A stretch of 34,766 nt of DNA from an uncultured Clostridia bacterium (GTDB lineage: Bacteria > Bacillota > Clostridia > Christensenellales > Aristaeellaceae), in the NCBI GenBank assembly GCA_947166705.1, contig CAMVFE010000023.1, forward strand, positions 1 through 34,766, given 5' to 3'. Of the stretch, positions 23,272 to 31,450 are shown in pieces; the stretch's first letter is position 1, and the number at the start of each line of letters is the position of its first letter. Made by a program: the position numbers and the translations under genes. The notes under the pieces are model-generated. The model was not told the origin of the DNA and did not search any database. It was given only the letters and a program-made list of their open reading frames with translations.

Positions 23272-24156
23272 ATGAACAACCCCCATGCCAACTCCGATGC
23301 GATTGCCCGCAAGTATCTGGATTCTCTTGTGATTGAGCAGCGCGTCCTCGGAGCCGTAACTCCCAGCGCGAAAGTCACCTTCCTGGGCAGGGAATATGAA
23401 ACGCCCATCATGACCGGCGCCCTGAGCCATCTGAAGAACGGCATGGCCGGCTATGCCGAAGGCGCGCGTCTGGCCGGCGCCGCGGCGTGTATCGGAATGG
23501 GTGATAATGAGGTGCTGGGAGCCTGCCTGGATACCGGAGCCAGCGTCGTCAAGATCATTAAGCCCTATGCCGATCGGGATGAAATCTTCTCCCGCCTCCG
23601 TTTCGCCGAGGAACACGGCGCAATCGCCGTAGGCATGGACAGCGGCCATGCCATCAAGCCCGAATCCCCTGCCTTCGACACCATTGTGGGCAGCCCCATG
23701 AAGCTTCCCACGCTGGACGAATTGAAAGAATACATCTCCTCAACGAAGCTCCCCTTCTTCTTCAAGGACATTCTCAGCGTGCAGGACGCGCTGCTGGCCC
23801 GGGAAATCGGCGCCGCGGGCGTCATCCTCAGCCACCACCACGACCTGATGCACTGGGCTGTTCCCCCGATCTTCCTGCTTCCGGAAATCCGCCGGGCCGT
23901 CGGGAATGACTTTATCCTGATCGCCGACGGCGGTATTGAGGACGGCTTCGACGCCTTCAAGGCGCTGGCTCTCGGGGCGGACATGGTCTGCACCGGGCGC
24001 GCGCTGATGGGGCCCTATGCGAAGGAAGGCGCCCAGGGCGTCGCCGCTGCCCTTCGGACCATGACGGACGAGCTGCTGTCCATGATGTACCGCACGAACG
24101 CCGCGGATGTGAAGAGCATCGATTCCTCGGTGATCCACGAAGCCCGCTGGCTTTGA
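23272..24156 (+). CDS. FMN-dependent alpha-hydroxyacid dehydrogenase-like protein
   Basis: A 294-residue TIM-barrel flavoprotein of the FMN_dh family (lactate/glycolate oxidase, LldD). The C-terminal part FILIADGGIEDGFDAFKALALGADMVCTGRALMGP is the phosphate-binding and FMN motif of the family, and FFFKDILSVQDALLARE holds the strand-6 Lys. The catalytic SNHGGRQLD motif is changed here to ILSHHHDLMHW (near residues 186-196), so the His is there but not the Arg, and the reaction could differ from normal 2-hydroxyacid oxidation. GGAGGA lies eight bases before the ATG at 23272; a longer open frame upstream is not used. Shorter than the usual 350 residues. Confidence 0.7.
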   Translation: MNNPHANSDAIARKYLDSLVIEQRVLGAVTPSAKVTFLGREYETPIMTGALSHLKNGMAGYAEGARLAGAAACIGMGDNEVLGACLDTGASVVKIIKPYADRDEIFSRLRFAEEHGAIAVGMDSGHAIKPESPAFDTIVGSPMKLPTLDELKEYISSTKLPFFFKDILSVQDALLAREIGAAGVILSHHHDLMHWAVPPIFLLPEIRRAVGNDFILIADGGIEDGFDAFKALALGADMVCTGRALMGPYAKEGAQGVAAALRTMTDELLSMMYRTNAADVKSIDSSVIHEARWL

Positions 24157-24209
24157 TCTCCGCGGGAATCCTCCGTTTCCGCCCTCTCGCCGCGGGATAT
24201 TCGGAATAT

Positions 24210-24238
24210 TTGACCATTGGCCCTGTCCGTAGTATGAT
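24210..24238 (+). promoter_or_regulatory. promoter of the GlsB/YeaQ gene
   Basis: TTGACC (24210-24215), 17 bp, TATGAT (24233-24238), 70 bases before the start. The spacer end CTGTCCGTAG followed by TA matches the promoter at 15326-15354 for twelve bases in a row at the same place relative to the -10 box. Confidence 0.65.
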
Positions 24239-24308
24239 ATCCTCCGGCGGGTGGGTGTCGTTTCTCCGCCGCTGATTATCTGCTGTGCAGTCGGAAAGGA
24301 TGATTGGA

Positions 24309-24572
24309 ATGCTTTGGCAATGGATTATTAAAATTGCGCTCTGGACGCTGGCCGGTTATCTCGGCAGCCGGATCATGAAGGACGGAAAGCCCAACGGATG
24401 GCTGGGCAATGTGATTCTGGGCCTGGTCGGCGGGTTAATCGGCAGTTTTGCCTTCGGGCTGATCGGCCTGGGCGCCAGGGGAATTGTGGGAGACATCCTT
24501 GTCTCCGTCGTCGGATCCTGCCTGGTCATCTGGCTGGTCCGGAAATTCAATCTCGGCCGCTGGTTTGACTGA
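24309..24572 (+). CDS. GlsB/YeaQ/YmgE family stress response membrane protein
   Basis: An 87-residue protein with three membrane helices and the family pattern AGYLGSRIMKDGKPNGWLGNVILGLVGGLIGSF, seen in the Transgly_assoc/GlsB/YeaQ group of small stress-induced envelope proteins. Its biochemical role is unknown; homologues are induced by general or envelope stress. AAAGG lies about ten bases before the ATG at 24309; two earlier in-frame starts lie over that site. Single gene: own promoter (24210-24238) and own terminator (24643-24672). Confidence 0.88.
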   Translation: MLWQWIIKIALWTLAGYLGSRIMKDGKPNGWLGNVILGLVGGLIGSFAFGLIGLGARGIVGDILVSVVGSCLVIWLVRKFNLGRWFD

Positions 24573-24642
24573 TTCCCGCGGCAGGCCTGTTTTTGAAATG
24601 GGAAACCCGGTCATGGAGCCCTGCGGCTTGCGGCCGGGTTCT

Positions 24643-24672
24643 GAGGCAGAGAACCGCGCTCTGCCTCTTTTC
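24643..24672 (+). terminator. Rho-independent terminator of the GlsB/YeaQ gene
   Basis: GAGGCAGAG (24643-24651) and CTCTGCCTC (24659-24667), a perfect 9-bp stem with a 7-base loop, followed by TTTTCTTCTTT. A second longer hairpin (AACCCGG...CCGGGTT) lies just upstream at about 24604-24640. Confidence 0.9.
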
Positions 24673-24774
24673 TTCTTTCTCCCCTGCTCTCTCGCCGCCC
24701 GGCGCTGGAAAAGGCGATCCCCGATATCAGCCCGGTCTCTGTCCTCCGACCGCTGTAGATAAGGAGCGTATCCG

Positions 24775-26763
24775 ATGCCGTTCACTGCTGAACCCTCCGC
24801 CCTGCAGAAGGATTGCATTCGCAGCTGTGAGATCTATCTGAAATACCTGGAAGAAAACCGTGAAAACGGAAAGGGGCTCCTTCGCGCCCAGGTCAGAAGC
24901 TCCCAGGCTTCGCTGCTCGACAGCAGCGTGACGCTGCAGCTGGACCGGGAAATCCGCGGCGCCGACGGAATCAAGCTCCGAATCGGCGGCGCGGTCTACG
25001 AAAACACGGAGGATCAGACGCTTTTCCTCGTGCAGAGCGTGGACCGCCGTCGGATTTCCCTCATCCCTTCTCCCGAACTGACGGAGCGGCTGGCCGGCGC
25101 GGAAAGCGTGGGAGAGAAAACCTTCGTGGAAATTGATCTGACCTTTCTGGTCAGCCGGATCAGGGATTGGTACAAAAAGCACGGCGGGGAAATCGAACTC
25201 CCCTCCTTCCGGTCCGGATGCCGCCTCGCTCCCGATAACCCCATCATGCTCAGCGACGAACAGTACAGCTGCGCCGAGACGGCGATGTCCCATCCCCTTT
25301 CCTATATCTGGGGGGCTCCGGGAACGGGAAAGACCAAGCATGTGCTGGCCAGCTGCGTGTACAGCTGCATTCAGGCCGGGAAAAAGGTGATCCTCGCAGC
25401 CCCGACCAACAACGCGCTCGAGCAGAGCCTGGAAGGCCTGCTCCGGGCCCTGGCTGAAGCGGGAATCAATCCCGACGGGCAGGTCCTGCGGATGGGATAT
25501 CCCAGCGAGAGCTTCCGGGCTGCCTGGCCGAACATCTGCGAGGCCGGGGCTTACCGATACCTGAAATCCCTGGACGATGAGGAAATCGGCCGCCTGAACT
25601 ACGAAAACAGGCTCCTGGAGGAAAGTCTGAAAGTCCGCGCCGGAAGGGCGGAGGCAGGCATGGAGGACCGGTATCCGAAGGCCGGCGCGCGGTCTGTGAA
25701 AGTACAGATCAAAAAAAACGCGGAAAGGCTTGCCGCGCTTCTGGCTCAGAGCCATGGCATGGCGGAAGGCGGGAATGTCCCGCCGATGATTTCGCGGTTC
25801 GCCGTGATCGCCTGCACCGTGGATGCCTGCATCTACCGTCTGCCGCCCGGGGGCGCCTTCCGGCCCGACCATGTGTTTCTGGATGAGGCGGGCTACTGCA
25901 GCGTCATAAAGGGGCTGCCGCTGACCGCCTTCGGCTGTCCGCTGACCATGCTGGGCGATCACAGACAGCTCCCTCCGGTCTTTGACTGTGAGGACCGGGC
26001 TTTGCTCCAGGATCCCGAAAAGCGCATCATCCGGCTCTGGCAGATCAGCACGCTGTATCTGGAGGATACCGTAGAGGATGAGCGCAGAGCCCGGCTCTGC
26101 TTCCGCGAGCCCGACCTCCCGTCCTTCAGCCGGACGGAAGCCTGCGCTCTCCGGGAAACCTACCGGTTCGGTCCTTCGCTGGCGCGGATCCTGGCCGGCA
26201 GAGTATACGGGCGTCAATTCCGCAGCCTTGCCGCGGATGAAACCCGCATTCTGTATGTCAGCGCGCCGAAAAGCGAGGAAGACAAAGGGCGTGATGCATC
26301 CGGCGAATACAGGCGGATCAGCGTCAGCGAACGGAAATGCATCCTGTCGCTGATGGAGCGCAACCTGTCCCATTGGGGCTATTCGGTCGGAATTCTCACG
26401 CCCTATGCCAAGCAGCGGAATCTGCTGGCTTCCGGTCTGAACCGGCTGATGAAAAAGTACGGACGGCCGGACGACATGGACGACGACGTGGTCACCGTAC
26501 ACCGTTCCCAGGGCAGGGAATGGGATGTCGTTCTGTTCAGCGTCACGGATTCCTTTGATGAGAAGTGGTCAACGAATTCAGCCAGGCCGGACGCGCTGAA
26601 GCTCATCAATACCGCAGTGAGCAGAGCCAGAAAGCTGCTGATCCTCGTGGGAGATGCGGCGGACTGGATGAAGCGTGACGGGCAGCTGATCACGGATCTG
26701 TTCCGCGCCGCGCGGGAAGTGAATCCGGATATTCTGTTCGACCGCTTCCTTGATCCAGGCTAA
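24775..26763 (+). CDS. superfamily 1 helicase (DNA2/NAM7/Upf1-like)
   Basis: A 662-residue SF1B helicase. N-terminal region of about 160 residues without known motif, then Walker A WGAPGTGKT (near 180-187), motif II DEAG (near 370; most relatives have DEAxQ), motif III LGDHRQLPPV (near 395), a C-terminal half with VTVHRSQGREWDVV (motif V, near 572-585) and NTAVSRARKLLILVGD (motif VI). It would unwind DNA or RNA; whether it belongs to repair or to defence cannot be told, since no nuclease domain is visible in or next to it. The start has AAGGAG eight bases upstream. A small GC hairpin lies over the stop codon (26752-26775). Confidence 0.88.
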   Translation: MPFTAEPSALQKDCIRSCEIYLKYLEENRENGKGLLRAQVRSSQASLLDSSVTLQLDREIRGADGIKLRIGGAVYENTEDQTLFLVQSVDRRRISLIPSPELTERLAGAESVGEKTFVEIDLTFLVSRIRDWYKKHGGEIELPSFRSGCRLAPDNPIMLSDEQYSCAETAMSHPLSYIWGAPGTGKTKHVLASCVYSCIQAGKKVILAAPTNNALEQSLEGLLRALAEAGINPDGQVLRMGYPSESFRAAWPNICEAGAYRYLKSLDDEEIGRLNYENRLLEESLKVRAGRAEAGMEDRYPKAGARSVKVQIKKNAERLAALLAQSHGMAEGGNVPPMISRFAVIACTVDACIYRLPPGGAFRPDHVFLDEAGYCSVIKGLPLTAFGCPLTMLGDHRQLPPVFDCEDRALLQDPEKRIIRLWQISTLYLEDTVEDERRARLCFREPDLPSFSRTEACALRETYRFGPSLARILAGRVYGRQFRSLAADETRILYVSAPKSEEDKGRDASGEYRRISVSERKCILSLMERNLSHWGYSVGILTPYAKQRNLLASGLNRLMKKYGRPDDMDDDVVTVHRSQGREWDVVLFSVTDSFDEKWSTNSARPDALKLINTAVSRARKLLILVGDAADWMKRDGQLITDLFRAAREVNPDILFDRFLDPG

Positions 26764-26845
26764 ATAGCCCGGATCCGCAGGACTCAGGCAAAATATTTTT
26801 TGATTTATTTTACCAAAACAACATTGGATTCTGAGGACAAACGCT

Positions 26846-27412
26846 TTGGACAGGAAGGCATTGCTCAGGTACTTGTCTGCATTGCTGCTCTTTGGCCTCA
26901 ATGGCATCGTAGCAAGCCAGATTGCGATGAGCAGTTATGAGATCGTGTTTTTAAGGACGATGATCGGCAGCGGCAGCACCTGGGGACTGTTTTGCGGTGC
27001 CATGTCGGCCTTGATGTACTTTTTCATGGTGACCCTGAACAAACAATCCCGCCGGATCACCGGTCTGGAAAACGCAGTGATTCAGCTGACTGTCAGCTTT
27101 CTTACTGTTGCTGTATTTGTTGGATTCAGGCAGGCTTTCGTCCTTCATGTTCCGGAAGGTGCATGGCCCTGGATATTGATTCTCGGCATTGTGAATACCG
27201 GAATAGGATGCTATCTGTATTTTTCTCCGCTGGCAAAGCTGCCTGTTCAGACCGTTGCGATCTGTGGATACCTTGAACCGCTTTCTGCGGTGGTTTTTGC
27301 GGCGATCCTGCTGAATGAAAGGATGACCATGATCCAGATTGCCGGTGCAGCCTGTATTATTGGCGGTGCCATGGTTGGCGAACTGATTAAGCCAAAGCAT
27401 CCTGACGTATAG
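26846..27412 (+). pseudogene. EamA-type transporter with internal deletion
   Basis: The 188-residue frame starts with TTG (GAGGA about ten bases before) as MDRKALLRYLSALLLFGLNGIVA, runs through SSYEIVFLRTMIGS, then directly joins GSTWGLFCGAMSALMYFFM. In normal EamA/DMT transporters of about 290-300 residues these two segments are separated by about 100 residues containing helices 2 to 5; all of that is missing, while the C-terminal EamA domain (NTGIGCYLYFSPLAKLPVQTVAICGYLEPLSA) is complete. The join lies on a tandem GGCAGC GGCAGC (26966-26977), the kind of short repeat left by recombination. The frame is kept, so a short product may be made; six helices would remain. Probably inactive. Confidence 0.75.
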
Positions 27413-27869
27413 TAACTGAATGATGCAGAGACAACCCGGAATTCATAGAATCAATAGCTTTTGAGTTAAACGAATATCGACCAATCGGGATTCTAATAAA
27501 AACATTTTAGGCTTGATTATATAGTTTTGTCAAGTGTTATGGAATCGCCGAAGTTCCTTGAAATCACGGGGATTTATTGATGTAATATCTCCCCATTTTG
27601 CCTCTTGGTATCATAGCTTTTCATAAATACTATGGCACCTTCGAAGGGAAAAAGCAAGGGAAATATTGCAAACAAAAAACCGGCAACGGGTCATGTGATT
27701 ATTGTGCAAACAGCAAATCAGGCAAGGACTGTGAAAGCTCACAGCCTTTGCCTGATTTCAAGCATGTCCATCTTCTATCTCAAAAAACAAATCAGGTTTT
27801 AGGAGGATCTCAACCGAAGAGAAGGCGATTTTATGTCGCGTCGCGTCCTCGCTCATTCCCCATCTGAAC
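27413..27869. other. gene-free AT-rich stretch with a large hairpin
   Basis: No convincing gene on either strand. The stretch is clearly more AT-rich than the region to the left and is probably the edge of an acquired segment. It holds short inverted sequences and the 44-base hairpin at 27715-27758. An 89-codon frame (27598-27867) lies over that hairpin, has a TTG start with no ribosome site and is not accepted. Confidence 0.55.
27715..27758. terminator. large inverted repeat, probable bidirectional terminator
   Basis: A 20-base left arm AAATCAGGCAAGGACTGTGA and its near-complement on the right (18 of 20 pairs) close a 4-base loop. AAATC/GATTT ends give short U tracts in both directions. It stands 111 bases beyond the last gene of the minus-strand island and about 300 bases beyond the EamA remnant, so it may end both. 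Confidence 0.7.
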
Positions 27870-29189
27870 TCAATTCAATGTGAAGCGCATCGTGTAGACC
27901 TTAAATCCGCTGTAGAAGAAATCCAGCGTGTAGTCTCCCGGCGGATAGCCGCCGAATTTCTCCAGCAGACGATATTCATCGTGAAAGATGTTCAGGAAGG
28001 TGTATTTTGCGTCTCCATACATGAGTGACTCTTTGATGAAGTTCATGACGTGGAAGCCGGGTCCGCTCAACATCTCGGAAAACGATAGCCACCTCGCGTC
28101 GGGATAATACTGCTTCTCCCAGTTTATACGGTACATTATATCGTCCGTTTGTTCCACGAGGATCTCTTCCCCCAGAAACGCTTCCGACTCATTTTCGGCC
28201 CACTGCCGCAGCAGATCGTTCAGTGCCTGCGCGGATGTAGGCGCATATTCGCTGGCATACTTGTGTACTGTCTGCAAATCGCTATTGAGGCGCGCATCTG
28301 AGCATGCTTTCCAGCCATTAACGGTGTTCCACTTCAAGAGCTTAACATCCGTAACGGTAAAGGGCGGCGCGTCCGGGCTTTCCTCGAAGAAATAAGGCTC
28401 GGACGCCCAGTAGGCGCTGCTCTCGAACATCGTCGCCGCATTCACGAAGAAAGCGGTGTAGCAGCCGGGAATCACTTCCAGCGTCACCGTGTCCTCCGGC
28501 GGTTTAACGACCACCTGGTCCCTGGGCAGGATGTACAGCATGGCGGTGCCGGGCGGCTGATACTGAATAAGTCTCTCCGCATCCTTGTCCGGGCCGAGGC
28601 AATACCAGTAGATGTTGTACCTGTCTGCGGGCTGGTTGATCTTTAACTTTATCGTTGCAGTACCATTACGATTGTCCGTCACAGTGTCGATCATCACTGC
28701 AGGCTCGGCCTGTGGTGCTTCCGTGGCATGCGGTTGAGGTGCGGCTTCGGGTTGCGACGCTGCTTCGGGTTGTGCTGTCGGTTCAGACGTCTCGATCACC
28801 GCCAGCGGCTCCACCGTTGGCTTGTTTGCCTCCACGCTCTTTACGTAGTTGTCGGCCAGGAACCTTCCGCCCAGGGCAGCCAGAACGACGATCAGGATCG
28901 CTATCCAAACACCGCCCTTCTTCTTTTTCTTCGGCGGTTCCGGGGCAGGCGGGGGCGGTGGCGCGTAGGCTGTTCTACTCTCCTTCACCGGCTCGGGGCG
29001 GAGCGCTTCGGGTTCGACTCTGCGCTTCGGCGGCGTATAGGTTTTGGGCATTTCCGCCGTCGATGGGGTTTTTACGGCGGCATCCGCCTCGTCTCGCCTG
29101 CCGTCGCCGCAGATTTCGCAGACCGTGTTCTGCCAGTCGTTCAGCCCATCGCAGTACGGGCAGCGCCAGCGCTTGTTCTCTTCGCTCAT
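27870..29189 (-). CDS. membrane-anchored RanBP2-type zinc-finger protein
   Basis: A 439-residue protein, last gene of the island. N-terminal zinc finger W8-x-C10-PY-C13-x10-C24-EI-C27, the RanBP2/NZF pattern with N17; then a Pro/Lys-rich stretch of about 60 residues; one membrane helix (about residues 92-112, GGVWIAILIVVLAALGG); a Glu/Pro/Ala/Gln-rich linker; and an extracellular domain of about 270 residues with unknown fold (RYNIYWYCLGPDKD, YPPGDYTLDFFYSGFKV). The finger is therefore on the cytoplasmic side. AGGAG eight bases before the ATG at 29189 decides the start over a GTG nine bases earlier. The 82-base gap to the previous gene is the widest in the operon. Confidence 0.75.
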   Translation of the reverse strand: MSEENKRWRCPYCDGLNDWQNTVCEICGDGRRDEADAAVKTPSTAEMPKTYTPPKRRVEPEALRPEPVKESRTAYAPPPPPAPEPPKKKKKGGVWIAILIVVLAALGGRFLADNYVKSVEANKPTVEPLAVIETSEPTAQPEAASQPEAAPQPHATEAPQAEPAVMIDTVTDNRNGTATIKLKINQPADRYNIYWYCLGPDKDAERLIQYQPPGTAMLYILPRDQVVVKPPEDTVTLEVIPGCYTAFFVNAATMFESSAYWASEPYFFEESPDAPPFTVTDVKLLKWNTVNGWKACSDARLNSDLQTVHKYASEYAPTSAQALNDLLRQWAENESEAFLGEEILVEQTDDIMYRINWEKQYYPDARWLSFSEMLSGPGFHVMNFIKESLMYGDAKYTFLNIFHDEYRLLEKFGGYPPGDYTLDFFYSGFKVYTMRFTLN

Positions 29190-29271
29190 AGTTCCCACTC
29201 CTGTATGATCTATAATGGATCAGTCGTTCAGCACACGCTGCTCTTGTATTGAGAAAGAGCTCTCAGAGACA

Positions 29272-30393
29272 TCAGAGCCTTCCATAAGCATAGTCGCTGA
29301 ATGTATAACCCTTGTCGGTATCGGTCAGTTGATTGCCAAAGCCAAACAAGCTCAGGTTGTATTTGACAAAGTGATTGAAATCATACTTGCCCTTTAGGAA
29401 AAACTGGTATTCGGTTTCGCCTTTGCCCAGATCCCAGGTCGCGTCAAGGTAGTAACACTTGCCGCCCAACTTGACAAAGTTCCAGGCGTGGGTCGAACTG
29501 GTCACCACGCGCGCCTCCAGCCCGGCGGTGTTCGCCATGTAATAGAACAGGTCTGCGACGCCGGCGCAAACTGCCGTGTGATTCTTCAGCGCCGCATAGC
29601 CGGTGTATTTCAGCGTATAGCCGTCGTCGTTCAAGTGCGCTTCATCATAGGTCACATTCGAGCAGATGTACTTGTAAATCGCGCGCACCTTTTCGTAGTC
29701 GGACATGCCGTCGACGCGCAGCTGCGCCAACACCTTTTTGACAGCCGTATCAAACTCTTTATCCTGCTCGGCAGTGGTATAATACTCGGTCTTGATGCTC
29801 AGGTTCAGGGTCTGCAGCTCTCTGATTCCCTGCTTGGTGAGATAGCTACGGCGTTCGACGGGGCTGCACACCAGCGCGAGATGATCGCCGTGGCGTGGGT
29901 CGCCGTCATAGGTGAAGGACGCCTTCTGCATCTTCATCATGACGTCGTCCGACAGGAGGTTCAACGCGAGCTTGGTCTCTCCGGCCTTGTAGGGGGACAG
30001 TTCTCCCTTAAAGCCGTCTACGTTGAAGGCAACGATGACCGGGGATTTGTGGTCGACCATTTGGGTCGCGGCGGCTTTTCCGGCGGAAGCGTAGTCCGTA
30101 TAACCTTCGCCGACAAAATTGTCGCCGATCCAAGAGACGACCGCCCAGATGAAGACGGCAATCAGCGCAACGGAGAGCAGCCTGTTGATCGGCCCCGGCT
30201 TCTTTTTCGGGCTTTCCGCTGAGGGGGCAGAGGCTGTCCTGCCGTCGAAAGCGGTCGGTGTAAAGTTTCCTCCGGGTGCGCTGCTGTCCGAAAAGGTCAG
30301 CTTTGCGCCGCAGTTCACACAAAAGGCATCGCCAAGCTCCGTCTTTTTGCCACAATTGGGGCAACAGCCGCCGCTCATGCGAAAATCGCTCAT
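29272..30393 (-). CDS. zinc-ribbon, membrane-anchored transglutaminase-like protein
   Basis: A 373-residue protein. Cytoplasmic zinc ribbon CCPNCGKKTELGDAFCVNCG (Cys11, Cys14, Cys25, Cys28), low-complexity linker, one membrane helix (about residues 72-89, LLSVALIAVFIWAVVSWI), an extracellular domain, and a transglutaminase-like cysteine-protease core with the triad Cys276 (HTAVCAGVADLFYYM), His302 (STHAWNFV) and Asp317 (YYLDATWD). Such domains act as peptidases or cross-link proteins or peptidoglycan-bound proteins. GGAGG eight bases before the ATG. Fourteen bases after the previous gene. Confidence 0.82.
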   Translation of the reverse strand: MSDFRMSGGCCPNCGKKTELGDAFCVNCGAKLTFSDSSAPGGNFTPTAFDGRTASAPSAESPKKKPGPINRLLSVALIAVFIWAVVSWIGDNFVGEGYTDYASAGKAAATQMVDHKSPVIVAFNVDGFKGELSPYKAGETKLALNLLSDDVMMKMQKASFTYDGDPRHGDHLALVCSPVERRSYLTKQGIRELQTLNLSIKTEYYTTAEQDKEFDTAVKKVLAQLRVDGMSDYEKVRAIYKYICSNVTYDEAHLNDDGYTLKYTGYAALKNHTAVCAGVADLFYYMANTAGLEARVVTSSTHAWNFVKLGGKCYYLDATWDLGKGETEYQFFLKGKYDFNHFVKYNLSLFGFGNQLTDTDKGYTFSDYAYGRL

Positions 30394-30407
30394 GGATGTC
30401 GCCTCCG

Positions 30408-30824
30408 TTATAGCTTCGCGCCGCAGTTCACGCAGAATGCATCTCCGGGCTCAACCTTCGTGCCGCACTTGGGGCAAAAGCCACCCCTTGTCGCCGCTGG
30501 ACGTGCGTCCGTCGAGGTCGCCGCCGAAGAGGCGACGTAAGTCGCTGACGCGGTCGCCGCAGGTGTGGCAGTAGCTCGCATCTTATCATACTTGCGCTGA
30601 GCCAGCCAAGCCGCCAGTTTCCAAAGGGCGATGCCCACGACCGCAAAGACCGCCGCGACGAGCAGGCTTTCGCCCAGCGAGTCGTTTTCGCTGCGCATGC
30701 CCTCCCAGTTGAATACATAGCCCACTGAAAAGAAGAGCGCGATAATGAAGCAAAACGTTGCCATGAAACTGACACAAGTGGCAAGCGGGGCCTTTTTATA
30801 GCGCCGGAAAAATACAGGGATCAT
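30408..30824 (-). CDS. two-helix membrane protein with C-terminal zinc ribbon
   Basis: A 138-residue protein: short N-terminus (MIPVFFRRYKKAPL), two membrane helices (about residues 15-37 and 54-72), an Ala/Thr-rich linker of about 40 residues and a C-terminal zinc ribbon GFCPKCGTKVEPGDAFCVNCGAKL that ends the protein. With both ends cytoplasmic, the ribbon faces the cytoplasm. The start at 30824 has GGGAGGA before it; a TTG 18 bases earlier is not used. The family is not one I can name beyond zinc-ribbon domain-containing membrane protein. Confidence 0.72.
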   Translation of the reverse strand: MIPVFFRRYKKAPLATCVSFMATFCFIIALFFSVGYVFNWEGMRSENDSLGESLLVAAVFAVVGIALWKLAAWLAQRKYDKMRATATPAATASATYVASSAATSTDARPAATRGGFCPKCGTKVEPGDAFCVNCGAKL

Positions 30825-30845
30825 GTAAAGATCCTCCCTCAAGCA

Positions 30846-31439
30846 TCATTCCTTGATCTTTGCGCCACAGTTGACACAGAAGGCATCATCCGGTTCCACT
30901 TTCGCTCCACACATTGGGCAAAAGCCATTGGAAACGCCCGAAGATGCCGCGTGAGGCGCACCGGATACCGCAGCGGCATTCCCAAAGAGATGCGCCCGCT
31001 TGTTGTAATAAATCCTGTTTACGATGATCATCACGACGCTTGATACGATGGAGGTGAGCGTCTGCGAATTCGCCAGATCGCCGATGGGTCTTTTGATCGT
31101 GCTGGATACTGCGATCATGTACCCCAGGAAAGCGGCAAGCTGAACCACATAGGCGATGGTCAGCTTATTGGGCGCACCTTCTTTGAAACCGGCCAGTTGG
31201 AAACGCACATAGATGAGCAACGCAGCGGTGATAAGGTAGAGCACGCCGAAGATGCTGTCCACAGATTTTAAGCCTCCGTAGACCCGATACACCTGTTCGG
31301 CGGTGCCATCGGCGCCATAGATGCTGCCGGTCAACAGTTGTATGGCACTGGCAACGCATAAGATCGCGCCGGCCCACAGGCTGAAATAGATGAGAAACTT
31401 GTGCCATTTCATCGGCATATCATAGCTGTTGGTATTCAT
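30846..31439 (-). CDS. four-helix membrane protein with C-terminal zinc ribbon
   Basis: A 197-residue protein with four membrane helices (about residues 13-35, 60-80, 90-110, 125-145), a short linker and a C-terminal zinc ribbon GFCPMCGAKVEPDDAFCVNCGAKIKE. The ribbon is nearly the same as that of the next gene (30408-30824), but the membrane parts are not alike. Even helix number puts the ribbon in the cytoplasm if the N-terminus is also inside. AAGGAG seven bases before the ATG. 11 bases after the 103-residue zinc-ribbon gene. Confidence 0.72.
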   Translation of the reverse strand: MNTNSYDMPMKWHKFLIYFSLWAGAILCVASAIQLLTGSIYGADGTAEQVYRVYGGLKSVDSIFGVLYLITAALLIYVRFQLAGFKEGAPNKLTIAYVVQLAAFLGYMIAVSSTIKRPIGDLANSQTLTSIVSSVVMIIVNRIYYNKRAHLFGNAAAVSGAPHAASSGVSNGFCPMCGAKVEPDDAFCVNCGAKIKE

Positions 31440-31450
31440 AAGTATCTCCT

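Noticed and set aside
24727-26502. 591-codon minus-strand frame opposite the helicase
   Set aside because: Antisense shadow; helicase motifs I-VI are all on the plus strand.
27598-27867. 89-codon plus-strand frame in the gene-free stretch
   Set aside because: TTG start without ribosome site, and it runs straight through the 44-base hairpin; Cys/Lys-rich product has no known pattern.
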